From Chthonomonas sp. UBA6659 (GTDB lineage Bacteria > Armatimonadota > Fimbriimonadia > Fimbriimonadales > Fimbriimonadaceae): a DNA stretch of 13,242 nt. Of the stretch, positions 6,569-13,021 are shown piece after piece. Under the pieces are notes generated by a model. The model did no database searches and had not been told where the DNA came from. It saw nothing but the letters and a program-made list of their open reading frames with translations. Position 1 is the stretch's first letter; each line of letters begins with the position of its first letter. Position numbers and translations under genes: made by a program. The stretch lies in contig DKKT01000009.1 of assembly GCA_002455425.1 (NCBI GenBank), forward strand, positions 83,230-96,471, given 5' to 3'.

Positions 6569-6966
6569 GCACGATCGGCGCGTTCTTCGTGGGCCTGCTT
6601 GCCCCCGACGCTCCCGGCGCGATTACCGCCGAACTCGACCGCCAAGACCTCCACGACCTGCGGGAACTTGCCGAGAAGGCCGGCTTCGACGTACGAACAG
6701 TGGCGGTTCCCCTCGAAGGCAGCCGCGAGAGCCTCTTCGAAACGCTAGCCAAGGTGTACGAGTTTCCGAGCTACTTCGGCTACAACTGGGACGCCCTGAC
6801 AGACTGCTGGTCCGACCTTCCCGCCGCGAAGACCCTTTGCCTCCTTCGCCACCCGGATCGGCTCGAGCCCGAAGACCGTGCGACATTGATCGAAGTCGCC
6901 GGCGACGTCGCCGAGCGCTGCGGATCCGAACCAGAGCGGATCTTCCGGCTTGTGCTCGTCGCATGA
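6565..6966 (+). CDS. Barstar-family ribonuclease inhibitor
   Basis: The product has 133 residues with no signal peptide and is cytoplasmic. It contains the barstar signature Tyr70-Phe-Gly-Tyr-Asn74-Trp-Asp76-Ala-Leu-Thr-Asp80-Cys81. These match barstar Tyr29, Asn33, Asp35 and Asp39, the helix that plugs the barnase active site; Asp39, the key contact, is kept as Asp80. The N-terminal 20 residues are an extra strand before the usual barstar start. It is the immunity partner of the ribonuclease encoded just upstream, with which it shares an ATGA junction, and it protects the producer from enzyme that folds before export. It is the last gene of the overlapping operon. Confidence 0.88.
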   Translation: MSTIGAFFVGLLAPDAPGAITAELDRQDLHDLRELAEKAGFDVRTVAVPLEGSRESLFETLAKVYEFPSYFGYNWDALTDCWSDLPAAKTLCLLRHPDRLEPEDRATLIEVAGDVAERCGSEPERIFRLVLVA

Positions 6967-6990
6967 CCGACCGATTTCCTGGGCTATGAT
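6963..6990 (+). promoter_or_regulatory. Putative leaderless promoter of the DUF808 gene
   Basis: ATGACC (6963-6968), 16 bp, TATGAT (6985-6990), then 8 nt to the ATG at 6999. The same ATGACC-N16-TAnnnT layout is present before the 1458 gene. The -35 box overlaps the barstar stop codon. There is no Shine-Dalgarno near 6999, which supports initiation on a leaderless transcript. Confidence 0.5.
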
Positions 6991-6998
6991 CTAGCGCT

Positions 6999-7910
6999 AT
7001 GCCGGGTTCGAGCTTCTTTGCCCTCTTCGACGACATCGCGAGCTTGCTCGACGATGTCGCGACGATGACCAAGGTCGCGACGAAAAAGACCGCCGGGGTC
7101 CTGGGCGACGATCTCGCCCTCAATGCCGAACAGGTCACGGGCGTGCGAGCGGACCGCGAGCTGCCGGTCGTCTGGGCGGTCGCGAAGGGCTCGGCCAAGA
7201 ACAAGGTCTTTCTCATCCCCGCCGCGCTCCTCATCAGCGCCCTCGCGCCGTGGGCGGTGATGCCGCTCCTCATGTTGGGGGGTGCGTTCCTCTGCTTCGA
7301 AGGGACGGAAAAGCTGGTCCACAAACTGCTCCACCCGAAGGACCGGCACGAGGAAGAGCACAAGAAGGCGGTCGCGAACGAAGCGGTCGACTTGGTCGCG
7401 GTCGAGAAGACGAAGATCGCGGGGGCGATCCGCACCGATTTCATCCTCTCGGCCGAGATCATCGTGATCTCGCTCGGGACGGTCGCAGACAAGCCGCTCG
7501 CCACCCGGATCGGCGTTCTGATCGCGATCGGGCTCGTCATGACCGTCGGCGTGTACGGACTTGTGGCGGGGATCGTCAAGCTCGACGACCTCGGGGTCCG
7601 CCTCGCCCGGTCGAAAGGCGGCTTCGGCCGCGCGATGTCCCGCGCGATCCTTGCCGGCGCCCCTTGGCTCATGAGGGGGCTCTCGATCTTGGGAACGGCG
7701 GCGATGTTCCTCGTCGGCGGCGGCATCGTGGCCCACGGGATCCCGCCGGTCTACGAGGGCATTCACAGCCTTGTTCACGGACTCCCGGTCAGCGGCTTGT
7801 GGGAGGCATTGCTGCAGGGCCTGTTCGGGCTCGCCGTCGGAATCGTGATCGTGCTCGCGGTGACCGCGATCGGAAAACTCCGGGGCTCTGCAAAAAACCG
7901 CACGCACTAG
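6999..7910 (+). CDS. yedI: DUF808 family inner-membrane protein (YedI-like)
   Basis: The product has 303 residues. The N-terminus Ser-Ser-Phe-Phe-Ala-Leu-Phe-Asp-Asp-Ile-Ala (4-14) followed by Asp-Asp-Val-Ala (18-21), and Lys-Lys-Thr-Ala-Gly-Val-Leu-Gly-Asp-Asp-Leu-Ala-Leu-Asn-Ala (29-43), are signature stretches of DUF808 proteins such as E. coli YedI. So is Ala-Phe-Leu-Cys-Phe-Glu-Gly-Thr-Glu-Lys (96-105). Hydrophobic segments lie at about 70-99, 148-163, 170-195, 228-250 and 272-292. The function of the family is not established. Two TAG codons in a row end it. Only 32 nt separate it from barstar, but a promoter fits in that gap, so it may be its own unit. Confidence 0.9.
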   Translation: MPGSSFFALFDDIASLLDDVATMTKVATKKTAGVLGDDLALNAEQVTGVRADRELPVVWAVAKGSAKNKVFLIPAALLISALAPWAVMPLLMLGGAFLCFEGTEKLVHKLLHPKDRHEEEHKKAVANEAVDLVAVEKTKIAGAIRTDFILSAEIIVISLGTVADKPLATRIGVLIAIGLVMTVGVYGLVAGIVKLDDLGVRLARSKGGFGRAMSRAILAGAPWLMRGLSILGTAAMFLVGGGIVAHGIPPVYEGIHSLVHGLPVSGLWEALLQGLFGLAVGIVIVLAVTAIGKLRGSAKNRTH

Positions 7911-7917
7911 TAGACGC

Positions 7918-7941
7918 ATGAATAGTATTCATGTGTATACT
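7918..7941 (+). promoter_or_regulatory. Promoter and palindromic operator of the radical SAM gene
   Basis: ATGAATA (7918-7924), one base, TATTCAT (7926-7932) is a perfect 15-bp palindrome. It is followed 3 nt later by the strong -10 box TATACT (7936-7941). A second symmetry, AGTAT (7924-7928)-N8-ATACT (7937-7941), uses the -10 box itself. The ATG at 7948 comes 6 nt after the -10, so the message is probably leaderless. No good -35 is visible (TAGACG at 7911-7916 is weak), which fits a regulated promoter. The regulator is unknown; a DNA-damage repressor is a guess based on the gene's family. Confidence 0.5.
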
Positions 7942-7947
7942 GGTTTC

Positions 7948-8832
7948 ATGAGCACGCTCCAGCCGGCGCTTTTCGCCTTTCCGGAAACCTGCGGTCGGGT
8001 CGATCGTCTCGGTTCGGTGGATGTCACGTATCGCCGTGCGGCGTCGATTTTGAACCCGGGCACCGGGTCGCTGAGCGGGTTCGACTTCTCTCTGAATCCG
8101 TACACCGGGTGTCAGTTCGGGTGTGCCTACTGCTACGCGGCCGCTTTCGTGCCCAGCGCCGACAAGGCCGACGCATGGGGCCAATGGGTGGAGGTCAAAG
8201 AGAACGCGGTCGAGTTGCTCCGCCGCCGACCGGACGTGGCGGGCAAGAGTCTCTACATCGGCTCGGTGACGGACCCGTATCAACCCCTCGAAGCCAAGAC
8301 CGAACTGACCCGCGCGATCCTTGAGCATCTCGCCTCGCTGTCGGTCCCGCCTCGGATCGTGATCCAAACCCGGGGTCCGCTCGTCGCCCGCGACATCGAT
8401 GTGCTGCGGCGCTTCCCGGTCGTTCGCGTGAACATGTCGATCACGACCGATTGCGACACGGTCAGGAAGCGATACGAGCCTTGTTGCGCTTCGATCGCCC
8501 GCCGATTCGAAGCGCTCCGGGACTTGAAGGAAGCCGGCATCGCGGTCGGGGTCTGCATCAGCCCGATGCTGCCGATCATCGACGCCGAAGCCTTTGCGGT
8601 CCGAATCAACGCCCTCCGACCCGACAGAGTCTCCGCGTCGGGCTTCCATATCTCGGAGCGCGCGTTCGCCGCAAACACGCGGGCGGAGGCGTGGGACCTC
8701 CTTCGGGAGGATGGATGGGATGCGAAGGCCTACCACAGGACGATGCAGGTGTTGCGACGCGCGATTCCCCAGCTCACGCGGGGCGACGATGCGTTCGTGG
8801 CGGACGCCAGGCCGGCCGAGCAGGCGGCGTAG
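7948..8832 (+). CDS. Radical SAM protein, SplB-like / COG1533 group
   Basis: The product has 294 residues. The [4Fe-4S] cluster motif Cys55-x3-Cys59-x2-Cys62 sits in Asn-Pro-Tyr-Thr-Gly-Cys-Gln-Phe-Gly-Cys-Ala-Tyr-Cys-Tyr. Further family motifs are Ile-Gly-Ser-Val-Thr-Asp-Pro-Tyr-Gln-Pro-Leu-Glu (104-115), Thr-Arg-Gly-Pro-Leu-Val-Ala-Arg-Asp (141-149), Val-Asn-Met-Ser-Ile-Thr-Thr (161-167) and Ile-Ser-Pro-Met-Leu-Pro (204-209). COG1533 is named after spore photoproduct lyase, but most members, including those in non-spore-formers like this one, have no proven substrate. S-adenosylmethionine cleavage to a 5'-deoxyadenosyl radical is expected. I start at ATG 7948 because the earlier in-frame ATG (7918) is the first codon of the palindrome and translates the promoter. 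The TAG is followed 4 nt later by the first CIRCE-like element of groEL. Confidence 0.88.
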   Translation: MSTLQPALFAFPETCGRVDRLGSVDVTYRRAASILNPGTGSLSGFDFSLNPYTGCQFGCAYCYAAAFVPSADKADAWGQWVEVKENAVELLRRRPDVAGKSLYIGSVTDPYQPLEAKTELTRAILEHLASLSVPPRIVIQTRGPLVARDIDVLRRFPVVRVNMSITTDCDTVRKRYEPCCASIARRFEALRDLKEAGIAVGVCISPMLPIIDAEAFAVRINALRPDRVSASGFHISERAFAANTRAEAWDLLREDGWDAKAYHRTMQVLRRAIPQLTRGDDAFVADARPAEQAA

Positions 8833-8835
8833 AAG

Positions 8836-8862
8836 CTGGCACTCATCTCATCGGACTGCCAG
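8836..8862. promoter_or_regulatory. CIRCE-like element 1 (upstream of groEL -35)
   Basis: CTGGCACTC-N9-GACTGCCAG, where canonical CIRCE is TTAGCACTC-N9-GAGTGCTAA. The left arm matches 7 of 9 and the right arm 6 of 9, with the exact 9-nt spacer. The two arms are complementary at 8 of 9 positions. It begins 4 nt after the previous stop codon and ends 6 nt before the -35 box. HrcA repression is inferred. Confidence 0.6.
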
Positions 8863-8868
8863 AAACCG

Positions 8869-8898
8869 TTGACAGGAAGCCCCGCTGTGCCCCATAAT
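8869..8898 (+). promoter_or_regulatory. groEL promoter
   Basis: TTGACA (8869-8874, perfect), 18 bp, CATAAT (8893-8898, 5 of 6). This is a housekeeping sigma-70-type promoter. Transcription should start near 8905, giving a leader of about 47 nt before the ATG at 8952. Unlike other genes in this window, groEL therefore has a normal leader. Confidence 0.8.
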
Positions 8899-8924
8899 TG
8901 GCAGACAAGCGGCCCGAGTGCCAA
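8898..8924. promoter_or_regulatory. CIRCE-like element 2 (at groEL transcription start)
   Basis: TTGGCAGAC-N9-GAGTGCCAA. The arms match CIRCE at 6 of 9 and 8 of 9, and the 9-nt spacer is exact. It starts on the last base of the -10 box and covers the expected transcription start, the classic position for HrcA repression. All four arms of the two elements have TGGCA where canonical CIRCE has TAGCA, pointing to a lineage variant. Confidence 0.7.
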
Positions 8925-8951
8925 TCGGGTCCATCAAGGAGACACAAACCT

Positions 8952-10580
8952 ATGCCTGCGAAAACTCTGCTTTACGATGAGAATGCGCGACGCGCCTTGG
9001 AGCGCGGCGTCAACAAAGTCGCCGACGCGGTCAAAGTCACCCTCGGTCCGAAGGGCCGCAATGTCGTCCTCGACAAGAAGTGGGGTAGCCCCACGATCAC
9101 CAAGGACGGCGTCACCGTGGCCAAGGAGATCGAACTCGAAGATCCTTACGAGAACATGGGTGCCCAGCTATGCAAGGAAGTCGCGAGCAAGACGAACGAC
9201 GTGGCCGGTGACGGCACGACGACCGCGACCGTCCTCGCCCAGGCGATCGTGAACGAGGGCCTGCGCTACGTCGCCGCCGGTGGCAACCCAATCGCGGTGA
9301 AGCGCGGCATCGACAAGGCCGTCGACGCGATCGTGGCCGAGATCAAGAAGATCAGCAAGCCCACCAAGGGCAAGGATGAGGTCGCTTTCGTCGCCACGAT
9401 TGCGGGCAACGACGAAGAGATCGGCAAGCAGGTCGCCGAGGCGATGGACAAGGTCGGCAAGGACGGCGTCATCACGGTCGAGGAGAGCAAGGGTCGCGAG
9501 ACCAGCCTCGAGATCGTCGAGGGCATGCAGTTCGATCGCGGCTACGTGTCCCCGTACTTCGTGACCGATCCGGAGCGGATGGAAGCGATCATGGAGAACC
9601 CGCTGATCCTCCTCCACGAGAAGAAGATCGGCAGCGCCCAGGACCTCCTCCCGTTCCTCGAGAAGATCGCGGCCACCCGGCGACCGCTCCTGATCATCGC
9701 TGAGGACCTCGAGGGCGACGCCCTTGCGACGCTCGTTCTCAACAAGATTCGCGGCGTCCTTCAGGTTGCCGCGGTGAAGGCCCCCGGCTTCGGCGATCGC
9801 CGCAAGGCGATGCTCGAGGACATTGCCGTTCTCACGAAGGGCAAGTTCATCAGCGAGGACCTCGGCGTCAAGCTTGAGAACGTCGCCGTGACCGACCTCG
9901 GCACCGCCAAAAAGGTCGTGATCACCAAGGAAGAGACCACGATCATCGAAGGCGCGGGAAGCACCGGTGACGTCAAGGGCCGAATCGAGCAGATCAAGAG
10001 CCAGATCGAGAAGACCGACAGCAACTACGACCGCGAGAAGCTCCAGGAGCGCCTGGCCAAGCTCAGCGGCGGCGTCGCCGTCATCAAGGTCGGAGCCAGC
10101 ACCGAAACCGAGCTCAAGGAGAAGAAGCACCGGTACGAGGATGCGCTCTCCGCAACCCGAGCTGCGGTCGAAGAAGGCATCGTTCCCGGCGGCGGCACCA
10201 CGCTGCTCCGAGCCGCTGCCGCCCTTGAGAGCCTCAAGGTAACCGGTGATGAGGCGACCGGCGTCCTTATCGTGCGCCGCGCCCTCGAAGAGCCGCTCCG
10301 CCAGATCGCGGAGAACGCCGGCCTCGAAGGCTCGGTCATCGTCGAGAAGGTGCGCGACACCAAGCCGGGCTTCGGCCTCAATGCCGCGACCGGCGAAATC
10401 GTCGACCTCGTCAAGGCGGGCATCGTCGATCCGGCCAAAGTCACCCGCTCGACGATCCAGAACGCCGCCTCGATCGCGGGTCTTGTCCTGACGACCGAAG
10501 CCCTCGTCGTCGAGAAGCCCGAGCCCAAGAAGGCCGCACCGGCCATGCCCGGCGGCGGCATGGGCGACATGGACTACTAA
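8952..10580 (+). CDS. groEL: 60-kDa chaperonin GroEL (Hsp60)
   Basis: The product has 542 residues (E. coli 548). It forms the tetradecameric ATP-driven folding chamber with GroES. The ATP site motif Gly86-Asp87-Gly-Thr-Thr-Thr-Ala-Thr is intact, including the catalytic Asp87. Other landmarks are Leu-Gly-Pro-Lys-Gly-Arg-Asn-Val-Val-Leu (31-40) and the apical segment Arg-Gly-Tyr-Val-Ser-Pro-Tyr-Phe-Val-Thr (about 196-205). Further on are Ala-Pro-Gly-Phe-Gly-Asp-Arg-Arg, Glu-Gly-Ile-Val-Pro-Gly-Gly-Gly, and a C-terminal Gly/Met tail ending Met-Asp-Tyr. AAGGAG (8936-8941) lies 10 nt upstream of the chosen ATG. An earlier in-frame ATG at 8898 falls in the operator and is rejected. No groES precedes it, so groES is elsewhere or this is one of several groEL copies. 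Expression is probably heat-inducible through the two CIRCE-like sites. Confidence 0.98.
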   Translation: MPAKTLLYDENARRALERGVNKVADAVKVTLGPKGRNVVLDKKWGSPTITKDGVTVAKEIELEDPYENMGAQLCKEVASKTNDVAGDGTTTATVLAQAIVNEGLRYVAAGGNPIAVKRGIDKAVDAIVAEIKKISKPTKGKDEVAFVATIAGNDEEIGKQVAEAMDKVGKDGVITVEESKGRETSLEIVEGMQFDRGYVSPYFVTDPERMEAIMENPLILLHEKKIGSAQDLLPFLEKIAATRRPLLIIAEDLEGDALATLVLNKIRGVLQVAAVKAPGFGDRRKAMLEDIAVLTKGKFISEDLGVKLENVAVTDLGTAKKVVITKEETTIIEGAGSTGDVKGRIEQIKSQIEKTDSNYDREKLQERLAKLSGGVAVIKVGASTETELKEKKHRYEDALSATRAAVEEGIVPGGGTTLLRAAAALESLKVTGDEATGVLIVRRALEEPLRQIAENAGLEGSVIVEKVRDTKPGFGLNAATGEIVDLVKAGIVDPAKVTRSTIQNAASIAGLVLTTEALVVEKPEPKKAAPAMPGGGMGDMDY

Positions 10581-10603
10581 GAGTCCGGAAGCACAACGAA
10601 GCC

Positions 10604-10642
10604 AAGCGCTCCCTGCCTCTCCGAGAGAGGCAGGGAGCGCTT
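10604..10642 (+). terminator. Strong hairpin after groEL, likely terminator
   Basis: An 18-bp perfect stem (arms 10604-10621 and 10625-10642) with a 3-nt CGA loop begins 23 nt after the groEL stop. A neighbouring stretch (10595-10602) can also pair with 10639-10646, giving an alternative fold. No uridine run follows, so it is either a non-canonical terminator or an mRNA-stabilising hairpin. Confidence 0.6.
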
Positions 10643-10704
10643 CGTTCGCGTCTGACAGGTCCGTGAGCTGGGATGGGAACCGCGCGAGACCGGCGAACGT
10701 TTGA

Positions 10705-10743
10705 TTCACCGGACTGCGCGGCTTTTCGCGCAGGTCCGGTGAA
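10705..10743. terminator. Second hairpin in the convergent intergenic region
   Basis: A 16-nt left arm (10705-10720) pairs with 10727-10743 with one bulged G; the loop is GCTTTT. It lies 21 nt past the stop of the minus-strand gene and after the groEL hairpin, so it could end transcription from both sides. No T-run follows on either strand. Confidence 0.5.
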
Positions 10744-10763
10744 ATGAAGGGTTGGGTAGCCTG

Positions 10764-11246
10764 TCATTGGCGCCCCCGAAGGTTGTAAAGCATGCCTCCT
10801 GGCGGAGCAGCATTATCGATTGCGCCCTCTCGAAGAGCAATATGGATGGTTTGCGAACCGATTGACTGAGTATGCGCATGGACCTTGGCGGACTTTGCCC
10901 TCAGATATTCGACGGACAGTGAATCGGGCGATAACCAGATGAGGTTTGCGCCGTATGCGTGTTCATTTCGAACGGCACCGTATAGCGCAACCGCTGGCGA
11001 GCCTGAGGGTTTAGCGCCGTGCTCTACGACGTAAATCTCATACCCGAATGAAGTTGTAGCTCCGCCGTTGATCTCGAAAAGAACGGCATCGATCTTTCCA
11101 GACGGCGATACGACACGGGCAACTTCGTCTTCACTCGGCTCACCTGCCAGCATATAGATACCCCAAGTCATCAGCAGCACTGTACCAATTGCTAAGGACA
11201 CAAAGGTACCAACAACCCAGAGAATCCATTTCAGCGGCCGCGGCAT
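10764..11246 (-). CDS. Membrane-anchored protein of unknown function, lower GC than neighbours
   Basis: The product has 160 residues. A basic start (Pro-Arg-Pro-Leu-Lys) leads into a hydrophobic segment (about 7-34), so the rest is held at the outer face of the membrane. The soluble part has Ser-Pro-Ser-Gly-Lys-Ile-Asp-Ala-Val-Leu (47-56), then Asn-Gly-Gly-Ala-Thr-Thr-Ser-Phe-Gly-Tyr (60-69), then Tyr-Gly-Ala (89-91) and a Leu-Ser-Val-Glu-Tyr segment (110-114). I recall similar uncharacterised proteins with the Asn-Gly-Gly-Ala-Thr-Thr motif (DUF5412-like), but give no function. Three 60-nt lines counted by hand are 55, 52 and 48% G+C, against about 65% in groEL, suggesting later acquisition. 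A longer frame reaching 11354 would run into the peptidase gene, so ATG 11246 is used. No clear Shine-Dalgarno is visible. It lies 23 nt after the peptidase stop and may share its transcript. Confidence 0.72.
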   Translation of the reverse strand: MPRPLKWILWVVGTFVSLAIGTVLLMTWGIYMLAGEPSEDEVARVVSPSGKIDAVLFEINGGATTSFGYEIYVVEHGAKPSGSPAVALYGAVRNEHAYGANLIWLSPDSLSVEYLRAKSAKVHAHTQSIGSQTIHIALREGAIDNAAPPGGMLYNLRGRQ

Positions 11247-11269
11247 TAGCGTGGTTTCAAGACCCCCAA

Positions 11270-12985
11270 CTAGAGCGTTACCGACTGGCGCACGACGCCG
11301 GCGCGATCGTGCTTGGCGATCACCTCGTACGCCCCCGGCTGAGTCACGACCCATTCGAACACCGCGATGTCGTCGGTCGGGTCAGCATGCCAGCCGAAGC
11401 CGCTCACCGAGACGTGGCTCCAACCCACCAGCTGCGGGCCTGTCTCGCGAAGCTTGCCGCCCCGCAGCCACGCGGGAGCCGACCGCCCGCGGGTCGATGT
11501 GGGATCGAGAGGCTCTCCGGCGCGGCTGATCTCGCCGACGACCCCCCGGCACAGCTTCTTTTGCTCCGCCATCTTGCTGACGTTCGTCGGGAGCCAGCCC
11601 GTGTTCTGCACGGCGAAACGGATCCGCCACGCCCCCTCCCCAAGCTTCTCCGCCTCCAGCTCCCGCAGCTCGAGCTTCGGTGACGCGAGGGCTTGCCAGA
11701 TGACCCAATCTCCCAGCGGATCGACCTCGGCCTCGAGGTACTGCGGCGGCGGATTGCGAAACGCGAGGTGCGGATCCCAGCCGCCCAGCTCGACCGGCCC
11801 CAGTTGGGGATGCTCGAACGCATACCAGTCCACATACCCCTTGCCGTCCAGCTTCTCATCCGACCACGCGAGCATCTTCAGATCATCTTCGAAAGGATGG
11901 TCGCGGAACCAATCGATGTACTTGTAGTCCGTGATCCCGGCCTGACGCTGCGGCGACCAAATCTCCGTCGTCCACGCGAAGACGCCCCGGTGCTCGTACA
12001 TCCAGTCGTCGAAGACGCCGGTGATGACCTCCTTCGGGTGATAGCGGAACTCGTGGTAGTTGCTGATCGCCGGATAGCCGGTCATCGTGTGGCCCTTTTC
12101 TCCGATCGCCTTGTACGCCCAGAGGTCTTCGGCCGGGATGTCGTCGTCCGGCATCCGACTCGGCGGCCGCAAGTGGACGCCGCTGAACGTGTGGAACGTG
12201 ACCGCACCGCAGATGTTCGGCCGTTTACAGACCGCGTCGACACAGGCGCGGATCTCGGGTTCGCTCGTCGGGAACGGGCCCGCCCCATGCTGCTCGGATT
12301 CCAGCCGCCATGCCGACGGGAAGTTCCGGTTCATATCGAGCCCTTCCTTGATCTTGCGTCCGCGCATCGTCAGGCCGTCGAAATGGTGGAAGAGGCCCTC
12401 GGGGAGAAGGCGATAGTACTGGCCCCCGCTTTCGCCCGGCTCGCGACGCTTGAGCATCCGAGGCTCCTCCTCGGCGATCTTCCACGGCCCGTTGGGATCG
12501 GGAATCCGCATTGAGAGGATTCGGCCGTCCCCGTCCAGGTCCTGACGCTCGATCCCGTAGAAGTCGTCTTCGTCGTACGGATAGGGCCGGGTCGACGAGC
12601 GGACGATCCGGGGAACGTCCTCGAGGGCCCACTCGGCGCCGTCGGGATTCAGCCTCGGCACCAGATAGAAGGCTCGGGTGTCGAGGGCGCGGGTGATCGC
12701 TTCGTCCTGACCGTACCGAGTGCAGAGCTTATGGATGAGGTGGAGGATCGCGGTCGAGGCGCTGACCTCGCTGGCGTGGATGTTCCCGTCGCACCAAAAC
12801 GCCGGCTTCTCTTGGCTGGGCCCGGTCTGGCTCTGGGTCACGGTCACGAGCCAGATGTCCCGGCCCTCATGCGACGTCCCGATCGACTCGAGGGACACAA
12901 GATCGGGGTACTCGCTCACATAAGCCCTCAAGAGGGCTGTGAGATCGTGGTAGCGGTAGTAGCGGTCGAAGGCGATCACGGGCAT
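11270..12985 (-). CDS. M14 family zinc carboxypeptidase
   Basis: The product has 571 residues. Metallocarboxypeptidases of family M14 remove C-terminal residues using one zinc ion. His70-x2-Glu73 (in Gly-Asn-Ile-His-Ala-Ser-Glu) and His265 (Phe-His-Thr-Phe-Ser-Gly) are the zinc ligands. Arg-Leu-Asn-Pro-Asp-Gly (111-116) and Asp-Met-Asn-Arg-Asn-Phe-Pro (217-223) line the substrate site. Glu341 in Thr-Thr-Glu-Ile-Trp is the catalytic base. An Asp-x-Asp-x-Asp-Gly loop (149-154) may bind calcium. The catalytic domain ends near 430, and about 435-571 is a beta-rich C-terminal domain. No signal peptide is present, so the enzyme is probably cytoplasmic or exported by an unusual route. The start at 12985 is supported by a -10 box 6 nt upstream. 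Confidence 0.93.
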   Translation of the reverse strand: MPVIAFDRYYRYHDLTALLRAYVSEYPDLVSLESIGTSHEGRDIWLVTVTQSQTGPSQEKPAFWCDGNIHASEVSASTAILHLIHKLCTRYGQDEAITRALDTRAFYLVPRLNPDGAEWALEDVPRIVRSSTRPYPYDEDDFYGIERQDLDGDGRILSMRIPDPNGPWKIAEEEPRMLKRREPGESGGQYYRLLPEGLFHHFDGLTMRGRKIKEGLDMNRNFPSAWRLESEQHGAGPFPTSEPEIRACVDAVCKRPNICGAVTFHTFSGVHLRPPSRMPDDDIPAEDLWAYKAIGEKGHTMTGYPAISNYHEFRYHPKEVITGVFDDWMYEHRGVFAWTTEIWSPQRQAGITDYKYIDWFRDHPFEDDLKMLAWSDEKLDGKGYVDWYAFEHPQLGPVELGGWDPHLAFRNPPPQYLEAEVDPLGDWVIWQALASPKLELRELEAEKLGEGAWRIRFAVQNTGWLPTNVSKMAEQKKLCRGVVGEISRAGEPLDPTSTRGRSAPAWLRGGKLRETGPQLVGWSHVSVSGFGWHADPTDDIAVFEWVVTQPGAYEVIAKHDRAGVVRQSVTL

Positions 12986-12991
12986 GCCTTG

Positions 12992-13021
12992 AGGCTACCT
13001 CTCCCCCTTCCTCACCCGCAA
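12992..13021 (-). promoter_or_regulatory. Putative leaderless promoter of the M14 peptidase gene
   Basis: On the minus strand TTGCGG (13021-13016), 18 bp, TAGCCT (12997-12992), then 6 nt to the ATG at 12985. Both boxes are only moderate matches. The spacing to the start codon is the same as for the 1458 and 7948 genes. A GGAGAGG stretch overlaps the region and could be a distant ribosome-binding site instead. Confidence 0.4.

Noticed and set aside
7918..7947. Ten-residue extension of the radical SAM protein
   Set aside because: The sequence is a palindrome plus a -10 box, better explained as promoter.
8898..8951. Upstream in-frame extension of groEL
   Set aside because: It would translate the operator and the Shine-Dalgarno; GroEL normally starts at the Met encoded at 8952.
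9168..10709. 513-codon open frame on the minus strand
   Set aside because: It is antisense to groEL with a Leu/Asp/Ala-rich translation typical of reverse-strand shadows.
11693..12514. 273-codon open frame on the plus strand
   Set aside because: It is antisense to the M14 peptidase, which has intact catalytic motifs throughout.
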